Positions 43,351 to 52,314 of a stretch of 64,000 nt of DNA are shown piece after piece. Made by a program: the position numbers and the translations under genes. The stretch is from Microvirga sp. ACRRW. Lineage in GTDB: Bacteria > Pseudomonadota > Alphaproteobacteria > Rhizobiales > Beijerinckiaceae. The notes under the pieces were generated by a model that was not told the DNA's origin, made no database searches, and saw nothing but the letters and a program-made list of their open reading frames with translations. The stretch's first letter is position 1. Every line of letters starts with the position of its first letter. Location: the NCBI RefSeq assembly GCF_022346925.1, contig NZ_JAKRNJ010000003.1, positions 372,001 to 436,000 on the forward strand, given 5' to 3'.

Positions 43351-45264
43351 TTAGGCAGCCTTGGCCTGGCCGGATACGCGCTGCCAGCAATCGACAAGGC
43401 GCTGGAAACGGCCCGCCATGTCGGCGATGGCGGCTTCATCCGACATCTCGCCCTTCAGCCAGCGGCGAGCGGCATCGCTGAAGATCGTACGCCCGACCGC
43501 GAAGCCCTTTACTTGCGGCTCGCTGGCGGCGGCTGCGAAGGCCATTTCCAGCTCGTCCTCCGGTGCCTCGAGGCCGAGCAGAACGATGCCGCGGCAATAG
43601 GGATCGTTCTTCGTGATCACCTTGCCGATGGCATTCCAGGCCGCCTTGTCCTGCTGCGGCTCAAGCTTCCACCAATCGGGCTTGATTCCGAGATCATAGA
43701 GATGCTGCAAGATGCCTGCGACCGTATCGGTCTTCAGCGGCCCATGCTTGCCCGCGATGATCTCGACCAGCAATTCGCGGCCGATGCGGCGCGCGGCGTC
43801 GTGGATGCGCATAAGTTCACGCTCCTGGCGCGCCTTCAGCTCCGGCGGATCGTCCGGATGGTAGAAGCAGAGGCACTTGATGGTGTGGCCCACGGGCCAT
43901 TCGACCAATTGCGCACCGATGCTGCCCTGTCCCTCGAAATCGAGCGGACGCGAACCCGGCAGTTCAACGGGGCGACCGATCCAGAACGGATGGTCGGCTG
44001 CGCGGAACAGAGCCTCGCGGCCATAGGTGCCGTCGATCAACATGCCGAAGCCTTCGCGGCCGTTCGCCACTTTGGCGGCGGCTTTCACGGCGAGCACTTT
44101 GAAGTCGGGAATGCGCTCGATGGGGGCGCCCACTTCCTTCGCCATCACCTCGAGCTGCATGCGGTGATCGATGGCGAGCGCCATGAGCGTGTCGGAAGCA
44201 GGGCGGCGCGTGGTCGACCAATGGATGTGGTTGATGTCCTCGTCGAAGCGCAGCGCCTTGTGACGGCTACCTTCTTTCAGGAAGTGCTGCAGCTCGGGGA
44301 AGGTCGGAATTTCCGGCGAGCAGAGCAGGCGAGAGACGGCAAACGCGCCGCTTGCATTGGCATAGGCGCAGCAGGTCTCAAGCTTCTCGTCTTTCAGCCA
44401 TCCGCGCAGGAAGCCGGAGAGGAAGGCATCGCCCGCGCCTAACACATTGTAGACTTCCACCGGGAAGCCGGGCCCCTTCACGCCGTCGTCGAGCGACGCC
44501 GGAATGTCGCCGGGGAACACCACGCAGCCCATGGGGCCGCGCTTGCACACGATGGTGGCTTTCGAGATCGAGCGGATGGTGCGGATGGCTTGAAGCGTAT
44601 CCTCCGAGCCGCCTGCGATATGCAGTTCTTCTTCCGTGCCGACGATGAGATCGCAATCGGCCAGAATCGGCTTCAGGTGCTCGGTCACTGCATCCGAGCG
44701 CACATAGCGCGACTCGCCCGCGCCGTGCCCGAGAAGGCCCCAAAGGTTAGGGCGGTAATCCACGTCGAGCACGACCTTGCGCCCGTTCGCCTTGGCGATA
44801 CGGATCGCCTTCTTCTGCGCAGCGGCGGTGCTTTCGCGGGAGAAATGCGTTCCAGTGACGACGATGGCGGCAGAGGATGCCACGAAGCTCTCGTCGATGT
44901 CGTCTTCAGTCAGCGCCATGTCGGCGCAGTTGTCGCGGTAGAAGATCAGCGGGAAAGAATCCTCATCCCTGACGCCCAGGATCACGAGCGCGGTGAGGCG
45001 CTGCTTGTCGGTGACGATGCCTTTCGTCGAGACGCCTTCGCACTCCATCTGTTCGCGGATGAAGCGGCCCATGGCCTCGTCGCCGACGCGGGTGATGAGG
45101 CCAGACTTTAGCCCAAGCCGGGCCGTGCCGATGGCAATATTGGCCGGGCAGCCGCCGACGGCCTTCGAGAAGGAGGCCATGTCCTCCAGCCGGCCACCGA
45201 CCTGCTGACCATAGAGATCGACCGAGGCGCGGCCAATGGTGATCACATCCAGGGCTGGCTTCAT
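43351..45264 (-). CDS. iolC: Bifunctional IolC kinase / DUF2090 aldolase-like fusion
   Basis: The 637-residue protein joins two enzymes. Residues 1-325 are a PfkB-type 5-dehydro-2-deoxygluconokinase (ITIGRASVDLYGQQVGGRLE, then VLGAGDAFLSGFLRG, the ATP/anion-hole motif). Residues from about 335 are a DUF2090 domain (LMALAIDHRMQLEVMAKEVG, then DFKVLAVKAAAKVANGREGF), in a class-I-aldolase-like region thought to cleave the phosphorylated product. GGGAGG precedes the ATG. The fusion may replace a separate iolJ, which is absent here. It starts the minus-strand iol operon. Confidence 0.93.
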   Translation of the reverse strand: MKPALDVITIGRASVDLYGQQVGGRLEDMASFSKAVGGCPANIAIGTARLGLKSGLITRVGDEAMGRFIREQMECEGVSTKGIVTDKQRLTALVILGVRDEDSFPLIFYRDNCADMALTEDDIDESFVASSAAIVVTGTHFSRESTAAAQKKAIRIAKANGRKVVLDVDYRPNLWGLLGHGAGESRYVRSDAVTEHLKPILADCDLIVGTEEELHIAGGSEDTLQAIRTIRSISKATIVCKRGPMGCVVFPGDIPASLDDGVKGPGFPVEVYNVLGAGDAFLSGFLRGWLKDEKLETCCAYANASGAFAVSRLLCSPEIPTFPELQHFLKEGSRHKALRFDEDINHIHWSTTRRPASDTLMALAIDHRMQLEVMAKEVGAPIERIPDFKVLAVKAAAKVANGREGFGMLIDGTYGREALFRAADHPFWIGRPVELPGSRPLDFEGQGSIGAQLVEWPVGHTIKCLCFYHPDDPPELKARQERELMRIHDAARRIGRELLVEIIAGKHGPLKTDTVAGILQHLYDLGIKPDWWKLEPQQDKAAWNAIGKVITKNDPYCRGIVLLGLEAPEDELEMAFAAAASEPQVKGFAVGRTIFSDAARRWLKGEMSDEAAIADMAGRFQRLVDCWQRVSGQAKAA

Positions 45265-45319
45265 GCTATTCCTCCCGCTGCCGGTCTTACGTGACCGTGT
45301 CAGGGCTCCGTTCTGGCCC

Positions 45320-45348
45320 TTGCAGTTATAGAACGTTTATTCTATTAG
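45320..45348 (+). promoter_or_regulatory. Predicted sigma-70 promoter of iolG
   Basis: TTGCAG (45320-45325) and TATTAG (45343-45348) are separated by 17 bp. The GGAA-N6-TTCC palindrome begins 12 bp after the -10 element, at the expected start site, which suits repression. This is a motif-based prediction. Confidence 0.5.
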
Positions 45349-45358
45349 CATCTTATCC

Positions 45359-45374
45359 TGGAATATCAATTCCA
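45359..45374. promoter_or_regulatory. Predicted IolR operator 1
   Basis: TGGAAT-atca-ATTCCA is a perfect palindrome and an exact GGAA-N6-TTCC site, the form I recall for IolR (RpiR family) in Sinorhizobium. It lies in the shared 147-bp region between iolC and iolG and could repress both. Confidence 0.75.
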
Positions 45375-45411
45375 ATTTTGCCGGTAGCCGGCAAACAACA
45401 CCGGGGGAAAC

Positions 45412-46401
45412 ATGATCAGGATCGCCGTTCTGGGCGCCGGCCGCATCGGCCGCATTCATGGGCGCAACGCCGCCAGCCATCCCGACGCCCGCCTCGTGGC
45501 GGTCGCCGATCCGCATGCTCCCTCCGCGCAGGAGCTGGCAGCGGCTACAGGGGCCGAGGTTGCCTCCCTGGAGGAGATCGTCGAGCGCTCCGATGTGGAC
45601 GCCATTCTCGTCTGCACGCCGACCACGACCCATGCCGATTTGATCGAGCGCGGCGCGAAGGCGGGCAAGGCCGTGTTCTGCGAGAAGCCGGTCGATCTGT
45701 CGAGCGAGCGTATTGTGAGCTGCCTCAATGTGGTCGAGAAGGCCGGCACGCCGCTGATGATCGGCTTCAACCGCCGCTTCGATCCGAATTTCGCTTCGCT
45801 CCGCAAGCGTCTCGCCGATGGCGAGGTGGGTGACGTCGAACTCGTGACGATCCTCTCCCGCGATCCCGGCCCGCCGCCGGTGAGCTACATCAAGACCTCG
45901 GGCGGCCTGTTCCGTGACATGATGATCCACGATCTCGACATGGCGCGCTTCCTGCTGCTCGGCGACGAGCCGGTGGAAGTGCATGCGGTCGGCTCCGCCC
46001 TCGTGGACAAAGCCATCGGCGAAGCGGGCGACGTCGATACCGCCGCCGTTCTTCTGAAGACCGCGAAGGGCAAGATCGTGCAGATCTCGTGCTCGCGCCG
46101 CGCCACCTATGGCTACGATCAGCGCATCGAGGTGCATGGCTCGAAGGGCATGATCCGCGCGGGCAACATTCACCGCACCACGGTGGAAGTGGCGAATGCG
46201 TCGGGCGTTACCGCCGATCCGGTGCAGGACTTCTTCCTGGAGCGCTATGCCGACGCCTATCGTGACGAGCTCACCACGTTCCTCAACGCGATCCGCGACG
46301 GCAAGCCGTGCAACCCGACCGGCCGCGACGGCCTGATGGCGCAGCGTTTGGCGGATGCGGCAACGGAATCTGCGCAGAGCGGAAAGCCGGTGAAGGTCTA
46401 A
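45412..46401 (+). CDS. iolG: Inositol 2-dehydrogenase IolG
   Basis: The 329-residue NAD-dependent oxidoreductase of the Gfo/Idh/MocA family oxidises myo-inositol to 2-keto-myo-inositol. The Rossmann motif is VLGAGRIGRIHGRNAA; FCEKPVDLS holds the catalytic Lys; DMMIHDLDMARFLL includes the substrate-contacting Asp and His. GGGGGAA precedes the ATG. Its divergence from iolC and the palindrome between them suggest joint control. A repeat A copy follows. Confidence 0.93.
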   Translation: MIRIAVLGAGRIGRIHGRNAASHPDARLVAVADPHAPSAQELAAATGAEVASLEEIVERSDVDAILVCTPTTTHADLIERGAKAGKAVFCEKPVDLSSERIVSCLNVVEKAGTPLMIGFNRRFDPNFASLRKRLADGEVGDVELVTILSRDPGPPPVSYIKTSGGLFRDMMIHDLDMARFLLLGDEPVEVHAVGSALVDKAIGEAGDVDTAAVLLKTAKGKIVQISCSRRATYGYDQRIEVHGSKGMIRAGNIHRTTVEVANASGVTADPVQDFFLERYADAYRDELTTFLNAIRDGKPCNPTGRDGLMAQRLADAATESAQSGKPVKV

Positions 46402-46409
46402 CCATACGC

Positions 46410-46507
46410 GTCATCCCGGGGCTGCGCAGCAGAAACCGGGATCGCAAGACGAGAATAGCGCCTTATCTTGCACACGATCCCGGATCGGCTCCGCCGTCCG
46501 GGATGAC
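46410..46507. repeat. Palindromic repeat A, copy 2 (convergent gap)
   Basis: The outer arms GTCATCCCGG (46410-46419) and CCGGGATGAC (46498-46507) are perfect; the inner CCGGGATCG and CGATCCCGG arms recur. It fills the 114-bp gap between converging iolG and the RpiR gene. The sequence is close to copies at 10800 and 52196. Confidence 0.9.
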
Positions 46508-46515
46508 GTGCTTTG

Positions 46516-47376
46516 TCAGCCCTCCGCCCGCTTCTCCGCCGTGCCGACGGCAAGCGCCATCGCAAGCGCGAAGGACGCCGACAATGAGCGGAACGCACCA
46601 AAGTCCGCCTCTGCGACTTCGATCCATACATCGGCGCTCGTCACGAGCGGACTGAAGGCGGAATCCGTGATGGCCACTATGGGGATGTTGCGCCGTGCGG
46701 CGACTGCGGCAAGATCCGCCGTGACTGGCGCATAAGGCGTGAAGCTGATGGCGAGAACCGCGTCGCGCTCGGAAGCCGTGGCGAGCTGTTCTGGCCCGAG
46801 CTGGGCAATGTGGTCGATCAGAATCGCGCGCACCCCGAGTTTGCCGAAGGCATAGGCGCAATAGGCGGCGATGGGGAACACGCGGCGCGCGCCGAGAAGA
46901 TAGATGGTATCGGCCTTTGCCAAGGTTTCGATAGCGCGGGAGAGTTCCTCAGGCCGCACGGATTCGCGCATCTTCTCGAGAGAAAAGACTGCTGCATTGG
47001 CGAAGCCTTCGAGCAGGGAGGCCGCATGAACATGGTCGCCTTCGAGATCGCGCAGCCCCTTCAACCGTTCGCGGTAATCCGGAAAACGCTCGCGCAGGCG
47101 ATCGCGGAAGATCTGCTGCAGATGAGAGAAGCCGTCATAGCCGAGGCTTTTGGCGAAGCGGACCAGGGTCGAGGGCTGCACGCCCGCATGCTCGGCAATG
47201 CCGGCCACCGTACCGAAGGCCACTTCTTCGGGGTGCTCCATGGCGAAAGCTGCCAGCTGCTTGAGCCTTTTCGGCATCGCCTCGCGGCGGCTGAGCAGCA
47301 GCGCTCGCAAGCCCTCGTAATCGTCTGGCACTTCTTTGGCAGCTTCTGTCACTTCGATGCTTCTCTCGGTCTCCAT
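46516..47376 (-). CDS. iolR: RpiR-family transcriptional regulator, probable IolR
   Basis: The 286-residue regulator has an N-terminal helix-turn-helix of the RpiR family (GIAEHAGVQPSTLVRFAKSL) and a C-terminal SIS phosphosugar-binding domain (AKADTIYLLGARRVFPIAAY, then AVLAISFTPYAPVTADLAAV). It is set between the iol enzymes and an inositol-type importer, and both flanking promoter regions carry GGAA-N6-TTCC palindromes, so it most likely represses the cluster until an inositol-derived sugar acid binds. AAGG lies 8 nt upstream of the ATG at 47376. Confidence 0.88.
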   Translation of the reverse strand: METERSIEVTEAAKEVPDDYEGLRALLLSRREAMPKRLKQLAAFAMEHPEEVAFGTVAGIAEHAGVQPSTLVRFAKSLGYDGFSHLQQIFRDRLRERFPDYRERLKGLRDLEGDHVHAASLLEGFANAAVFSLEKMRESVRPEELSRAIETLAKADTIYLLGARRVFPIAAYCAYAFGKLGVRAILIDHIAQLGPEQLATASERDAVLAISFTPYAPVTADLAAVAARRNIPIVAITDSAFSPLVTSADVWIEVAEADFGAFRSLSASFALAMALAVGTAEKRAEG

Positions 47377-47426
47377 GTCCTCTACCTTGATCCTAAGGTC
47401 GGACCTTGACACTGATCTGTAAAAAA

Positions 47427-47442
47427 TGGAATGAATATTCCA
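47427..47442. promoter_or_regulatory. Predicted IolR operator 2
   Basis: TGGAAT-gaat-ATTCCA is a perfect palindrome, again an exact GGAA-N6-TTCC site. It lies in the divergent region between the RpiR gene and the importer operon. A TTGACA -35-like hexamer precedes it at 47406-47411. Confidence 0.75.
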
Positions 47443-47636
47443 CTCTATAAACAAAAAGGTTCTGGCGTTCTATCTTTTGAATGACCGGATCGACAGAGGA
47501 AGCGCCATCAACGGCCGGTGATTCGGCCTGAAAACAACATTGCTTCCTTCTGCTCTCAAGTGGGGGCTTCGGGCCTAGCGCCCTGCGCGTCGACATCCGA
47601 TGCGTAGCGCCAAAGAACCCATTTGGGAGGAAGCAC

Positions 47637-48578
47637 ATGAAGTCTTATCTGACCGGTCTCGTTGCCGCAGCGGCCCTGACCATAGCTGCCGCCGCACCCG
47701 CCGCAGCCCAGCAAAACAACCGCATCATCGTCGTCACCCACGGCCAAGCCAACGATCCCTTCTGGTCCGTGGTGAAGAACGGCGTGGCGGAAGCGGGCAA
47801 GGACATGAATGTCCAGGTCGATTACCGCGCGCCCGAGACCTTCGATATGGTGGCCATGAGCCAGCTCATCGATGCCGCTGTGAACCAGAAGCCCGCAGGC
47901 CTCGTGGTGTCGATCCCTGACGCCTCGGCGCTCACCGCGTCGATCCAGAAGGCGGTTGCCGCCGGTATCCCTGTGATCTCCATGAATTCCGGCTCCGACG
48001 TGTCGAAGAAGCTCGGCGCGATGCTCCATGTGGGTCAGGACGAGGTCGAGGCCGGACGCATCGCCGGCGCGAAGCTGAAAGAGATGGGCGGCAAGACCGG
48101 CATTTGCGTCAACCAGGAGGTCGGCAACGTCTCGCTCGATCTGCGCTGCAAGGGCTTCTCGGAAGGTTTCGGCGGCAAGGTGACGGTGCTGCCGGTCACG
48201 AACGACCCGACCGATATCCGCGCCAAGGTGAAGGCGGCGCTCGCGTCTGACAGCTCCATCGACACGATTCTCGCGCTCGGCGCGGGCACGGCGGGCGAGC
48301 CCAGCGTTGCGGCGGTGAAGGATGCCGGCAAGACCGGCGCCGTTCGCGTCGCGACCTTCGATATGTCCGCAGGCTTCCTGAAGTCGGTTGCTGCGGGCGA
48401 GGCGGTGTTCGCCATTGACCAGCAGCAATATCTGCAGGGCTATCTGCCCGTGACGTTCCTCGCGCTCAACGCGAAATACGGCTTGATGCCGGGAGGCAAT
48501 GTTCCGTCCGGCCCGAACCTGATCACGAAGGAAAAGGCCAGTCAGGTGATCGATCTGTCCGCGAAGGGCATTCGCTAA
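47637..48578 (+). CDS. ibpA: Inositol-type ABC transporter substrate-binding protein
   Basis: The 313-residue periplasmic protein has a signal peptide (cleaved near AAPAAAQQ) and a ribose/inositol-type periplasmic binding domain: VTHGQANDPFWSVVKNGVAE, ISMNSGSDVSKKLGAMLHVG and AIDQQQYLQGYLPVTFLALN. GGAGG stands 6 nt before the ATG. It is the first gene of a binding protein-permease-ATPase set beside the iol genes and under a shared operator, so myo-inositol is the likely ligand. A 13-bp hairpin separates it from the permease gene. Confidence 0.9.
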   Translation: MKSYLTGLVAAAALTIAAAAPAAAQQNNRIIVVTHGQANDPFWSVVKNGVAEAGKDMNVQVDYRAPETFDMVAMSQLIDAAVNQKPAGLVVSIPDASALTASIQKAVAAGIPVISMNSGSDVSKKLGAMLHVGQDEVEAGRIAGAKLKEMGGKTGICVNQEVGNVSLDLRCKGFSEGFGGKVTVLPVTNDPTDIRAKVKAALASDSSIDTILALGAGTAGEPSVAAVKDAGKTGAVRVATFDMSAGFLKSVAAGEAVFAIDQQQYLQGYLPVTFLALNAKYGLMPGGNVPSGPNLITKEKASQVIDLSAKGIR

Positions 48579-48585
48579 GCCTCAT

Positions 48586-48617
48586 GAAGCCTGCGGTCCA
48601 TTCCGACCGCAGGCTTC
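48586..48617 (+). terminator. Intercistronic hairpin after ibpA
   Basis: GAAGCCTGCGGTC (48586-48598) pairs perfectly (13 bp) with GACCGCAGGCTTC (48605-48617) around a 6-nt loop and is followed by TTCTTT. It is likely a partial terminator and 3'-end stabiliser that keeps binding protein more abundant than the membrane subunits. Confidence 0.75.
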
Positions 48618-48650
48618 TTCTTTCATGCGATTGTTTCAGGGGAGGCTTTC

Positions 48651-49793
48651 ATGGTGCACACCACCCAGCCGACCGCCGATTTGTCTCCGGCGCCCGCCAT
48701 CAAGAAAATTCAGGACGAGCGCCTCAAAGAGGTTTCGCTTCTGACGAAAATCATGCGCCGCCCCGAGCTCGGCGCACTGGCAGGCCTGGTCCTGGTCACG
48801 ATCTTCTTCCTCTCTACCGCCGATTCCTCCATGTTCACGCTTGCCGGTGTGATGAACATTCTCTCGCCCGCATCGCAGCTCGGCATTCTCGCCATTGCCG
48901 CCGCTTTGCTGATGATCGGCGGCGAGTTCGATCTGTCCATCGGCTCCATGGTGGCGTTCACGGGCCTCGTCTTCGGCTCCTTCATCACGCTCACCGGCTG
49001 GCCTTTGTTGCTGGCGATTGCCGCGACCTTCGTGGTGGCGGCCATTCTCGGTGGTCTGAACGGTCAGATCGTCATCCGCACGAGGCTGCCGTCCTTCATC
49101 GTCACGCTCGCCTTCCTCTTCATCCTGCGCGGCCTCTCGTTGGTGGGTCTCAAGTGGGCGACCGGTGGCTCCACGCAGATGCGCGGCATCGGTGTGCAAT
49201 CGGGCGAGGATTGGGTGCGTGAGATCTTTTCCGGCACCGCCTTGGAAGGCCTGTTCTCCTGGTTGGCCGCCAACAATCTCATCGCGAAATTCCCCAATGG
49301 CACGCCGACCGTCACGGGCGTTCCGGTTTCCATTCTTTGGTTCATCGGCCTCGCGCTCGTCGCCACGTGGCTGCTGCTGCGCACCCGTGCGGGCAACTGG
49401 ATCTTCGCCTCCGGCGGTGACGCCAATGCCGCGCGCAATTCCGGCGTGCCGGTGGACCGAGTGAAAACCAGTCTCTTCATGCTCACCGCCTGCGCCGCTG
49501 CGCTGGTTGCCATTCTCACAGTACTCGATGCGGGTTCAACGGACGCACGGCGCGGCTTCCAGAAGGAGTTCGAGGCGATCATCGCAGCCGTCATCGGCGG
49601 TTGCCTGCTGACCGGCGGCTACGGCTCGGCCATCGGCGCGTTCTTCGGCGCGATCATCTTCGGCATGGTGTCGATTGGGCTTACCTATACCCGCTTCGAT
49701 TCCGACTGGTTCCAGGTTTTCCTCGGCGCCATGCTGCTGCTCGCCGTTCTCTTCAACAACTTCATCCGCCGCAAAGTCACGGGAGAGCGCTGA
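48651..49793 (+). CDS. iatP: Inositol-type ABC transporter permease
   Basis: The 380-residue inner-membrane protein has about ten helices and the family segments [40 protein letters not shown] and [20 protein letters not shown]. It pairs with the upstream binding protein to import inositol or a related polyol. GGGGAGG lies upstream of the ATG. The stop codon overlaps the ATPase start (TGATG), so they are translationally coupled. The N-terminus carries about 40 extra hydrophilic residues. Confidence 0.9.
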   Translation: MVHTTQPTADLSPAPAIKKIQDERLKEVSLLTKIMRRPELGALAGLVLVTIFFLSTADSSMFTLAGVMNILSPASQLGILAIAAALLMIGGEFDLSIGSMVAFTGLVFGSFITLTGWPLLLAIAATFVVAAILGGLNGQIVIRTRLPSFIVTLAFLFILRGLSLVGLKWATGGSTQMRGIGVQSGEDWVREIFSGTALEGLFSWLAANNLIAKFPNGTPTVTGVPVSILWFIGLALVATWLLLRTRAGNWIFASGGDANAARNSGVPVDRVKTSLFMLTACAAALVAILTVLDAGSTDARRGFQKEFEAIIAAVIGGCLLTGGYGSAIGAFFGAIIFGMVSIGLTYTRFDSDWFQVFLGAMLLLAVLFNNFIRRKVTGER

Positions 49794-50578
49794 TGGCTAA
49801 GGAAGCTCCGCTCATCGAGATCCGCAATCTCGTCAAGCATTTCGGATCGGTCATCGCACTTTCCGGTGTGTCGCTCTCCGTTCATCGCGGCGAGGTCATG
49901 TGCCTGCTCGGCGACAACGGTGCCGGAAAATCCACCCTCATCAAGACGTTGGCGGGCGTGCACAAGCCGACCTCCGGCGAGTTCATGGTGGAGGGAGAGC
50001 CCGTTGCCTTCACCAGCCCGCGCGATGCGTTGGATGCGGGCATCGCCACGGTCTATCAGGACCTCGCGATGATCCCGCTCATGTCGGTCACGCGCAATTT
50101 CTTCATGGGCCGCGAGCCGGTGAAGGGGTTCTGGCCCTTCCGCAATGTCGATTTTGACCATTGCGACGAGGTTACCCGTGAAGAGATGCACAAGATCGGC
50201 ATCGATGTGCGCGATCCGCATCAGGCGGTCGGTACATTGTCAGGCGGTGAGCGCCAATGCGTGGCGATTGCCCGCGCGGTCTATTTCGGCGCGAAGGTGC
50301 TGATCCTCGACGAGCCGACCTCGGCGCTTGGCGTGGCGCAAACCTCCATGGTGCTGAAATACATTCATCAGGTGCGCCAAAAGGGCCTCGGCGTCATCTT
50401 CATTACCCACAATGTGCGCCATGCCTATGCGGTGGGCGACCGATTCACAGTGCTCAATCGTGGCAAGACGCTCGGCACCTATGCCAAGTCTGCAATTCAG
50501 ATTGAGGAACTTCAGAACCTCATGGCAGGCGGCAAGGAATTGCAGGCAGTGTCGGAGGAATTGGGCGGGATGGTATAG
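49793..50578 (+). CDS. iatA: Inositol-type ABC transporter ATP-binding protein, single domain
   Basis: The 261-residue ATPase has Walker [19 protein letters not shown], signature [17 protein letters not shown] and Walker [13 protein letters not shown], with [10 protein letters not shown] as the switch region. Like the xylG at 10012 it is a single-domain protein, so the transporter would use a homodimer instead of the usual 500-residue tandem. GGGAGA precedes the start and it overlaps iatP by one base. The substrate is inferred from the cluster. Confidence 0.88.
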   Translation: MAKEAPLIEIRNLVKHFGSVIALSGVSLSVHRGEVMCLLGDNGAGKSTLIKTLAGVHKPTSGEFMVEGEPVAFTSPRDALDAGIATVYQDLAMIPLMSVTRNFFMGREPVKGFWPFRNVDFDHCDEVTREEMHKIGIDVRDPHQAVGTLSGGERQCVAIARAVYFGAKVLILDEPTSALGVAQTSMVLKYIHQVRQKGLGVIFITHNVRHAYAVGDRFTVLNRGKTLGTYAKSAIQIEELQNLMAGGKELQAVSEELGGMV

Positions 50579-50625
50579 AGATAATATAACAGATATATCG
50601 GTTGTCTTCATAAGAGGGCCAACCG

Positions 50626-50994
50626 ATGCTTGGACGACGCATTCTCCGCTTCTTCGAGGCGGCTTCTATGTCTTGGTGGATAGCGGCTGGAAGCGCTACT
50701 GCTTTCTACACGACCAGCCTAATGCGGGTGCAGCGAGGCGAAGAATTTAGCGGATGCGTTCTTTCGAGCGACTGGTTCGACTACGTGGATTGTGGGTCTA
50801 GTTGGGGCGGGGAAATTCTTGAGAATCTACTGAGCCTAGCTCTCTATTGGACAAAGGAAATCGAGGTTATTGTTTTTCTTTCCTCCGTGCCAATCCTAAT
50901 GCCCGTTGGATTTCTTTGGGTGGCGTCAGTTGTCCTGGGTTTAAGTGGATTAGTCCGTCTGGCATCCAAAGCTGCTGGTCGCTTGCAAGGATAG
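50626..50994 (+). CDS. Small hypothetical membrane protein
   Basis: The 122-residue frame begins MLGRRILRFFEAASMSWWIA and has two or three hydrophobic stretches (WWIAAGSATAFYTTS; LENLLSLALYW; IVFLSSVPILMPVGFLWVAS). An AGAGGG sequence lies 6 nt upstream of the ATG. The region is A/T-richer than its neighbours. A hairpin (ATCGGTTG/CAACCGAT, 50597-50627) covers the start codon. No family is recognised and it may be a recent acquisition or not expressed. Confidence 0.45.
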   Translation: MLGRRILRFFEAASMSWWIAAGSATAFYTTSLMRVQRGEEFSGCVLSSDWFDYVDCGSSWGGEILENLLSLALYWTKEIEVIVFLSSVPILMPVGFLWVASVVLGLSGLVRLASKAAGRLQG

Positions 50995-51073
50995 AAACCC
51001 AACCCGACTCGTGCGCGAGAATGACTTCATACTTTTCGAAAACCACGATCATCCAGATTAGGGGAGCAATAGT

Positions 51074-52186
51074 ATGAAAAGTCTCGCCATCGGCCTTATC
51101 GGCACCGGCTATATGGGCAAATGCCATGCGCTCGCCTGGAACGCGGTGGCGTCCGTGTTCGGCGATGTGCCTCGTCCGCGCCTCGCCATGCTCGCAGAGG
51201 CTTCGCAGGATCTTGCCGAGCGAAAAGCGCGTGAGCTTGGTTTCGAGCGCGCCACCGGCGATTGGCGAAAGCTTGTGAACGATCCTGAGATCGATGTGGT
51301 GTCGATCACCACGCCCAACGCCTTCCATCCCGAGATGGCGATTGCGGCCTTGGAGGCTGGCAAGCATGTTTGGTGCGAGAAGCCGATGGCGACCAAGCTC
51401 GCGGATGCGGAGCGCATGCTGGCGGCGGCACAGGCTTCCGGCAAGGTGGCGGCACTTGGCTACAATTACATCCAAAATCCGGCGATGCGCCTGATCAGGC
51501 GTCTGCTCGACAAGGGACAAATCGGGGATGTCAGCCATGTCCGCATCGAGATGGACGAGGACTTCATGGCCGATCCGGAGGAGCTCTTCTACTGGAAAAG
51601 CGAAGCCTCTTCCGGTCATGGAGCGCTCGACGATTTCGGCGTTCATGCCTTGAGCCTCACCTCCGTTCTGTTCGGCGACGTGAGCCGGGTCTGCTGCCAT
51701 ATGGCGAAACCTTACAAGGATCGTCCCGTCAAAAGCGGCGGGCGGCGCCCAGTCGAAACCTACGATATCGCCTCGGTCCTGATCGAGCTGAAGAACGGCG
51801 CGTCGGGCCTCGTCGCGCTCAACCGTTCCGCCTGGGGCCGCAAGGGCCGCATCTTCGTGCAGATCTTCGGCTCGAAAGGCACCATCGTCTTCGATCAGGA
51901 ACGCATGAACGAGGTGCAGGTTTATGCAGCGGACGGCGCGCGTGAGACTCAAGGTTTCCGCACCATCCTCATCGGTCCGCAGCATCCGCCCTACGACAAG
52001 TTCATCCCCGCACCCGGCCACGGCCTTGGCTTCAACGATTTGAAAGTGATCGAGTGCCGTGAGCTGATGCGCCGCATCGCGGGAGAGGCGGCGCATCTCA
52101 TCACCTTCGAGGACGGCATACGCATTGAGCGCATTGTCGATGCCATGGCGAAGAGCGCGCATGAGGGGCGGTGGATGGAGATGTGA
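51074..52186 (+). CDS. Gfo/Idh/MocA-family oxidoreductase
   Basis: The 370-residue dehydrogenase has the NAD(P) motif IGLIGTGYMGKCHALAWNAV and catalytic-site WCEKPMATKLADAERM, with YNYIQNPAMRLIRRLL following. The GHGALDDFGVHALSL segment contributes Asp and His near the active site. It probably acts on an inositol stereoisomer or another sugar, given its position right after the inositol importer. GGGGAG precedes the ATG. The true substrate is unknown. A repeat A copy follows it. Confidence 0.88.
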   Translation: MKSLAIGLIGTGYMGKCHALAWNAVASVFGDVPRPRLAMLAEASQDLAERKARELGFERATGDWRKLVNDPEIDVVSITTPNAFHPEMAIAALEAGKHVWCEKPMATKLADAERMLAAAQASGKVAALGYNYIQNPAMRLIRRLLDKGQIGDVSHVRIEMDEDFMADPEELFYWKSEASSGHGALDDFGVHALSLTSVLFGDVSRVCCHMAKPYKDRPVKSGGRRPVETYDIASVLIELKNGASGLVALNRSAWGRKGRIFVQIFGSKGTIVFDQERMNEVQVYAADGARETQGFRTILIGPQHPPYDKFIPAPGHGLGFNDLKVIECRELMRRIAGEAAHLITFEDGIRIERIVDAMAKSAHEGRWMEM

Positions 52187-52195
52187 CCAACTGGC

Positions 52196-52297
52196 GTCAT
52201 CCCGGGGCTGCGCAGCAGAACCCGGGATCGCGTGACGAGAATAGCGACTTATCCTGGAAACGATCCCGGATCTTCGCTACGCTTCGTCCGGGATGAC
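52196..52297. repeat. Palindromic repeat A, copy 3 (convergent gap)
   Basis: The outer arms GTCATCCCGG (52196-52205) and CCGGGATGAC (52288-52297) are perfect, and inner CCGGGATCG/CGATCCCGG recur. It lies between the dehydrogenase and the converging recQ gene. It is very close in sequence to copies at 10800 and 46410. Confidence 0.9.
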
Positions 52298-52314
52298 TGC
52301 ATGTGCCTGCTCTG

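Noticed and set aside
41199..43481. 760-codon plus-strand open frame
   Set aside because: It is antisense to iolE and iolD, both clear; amino-acid makeup is shadow-like.
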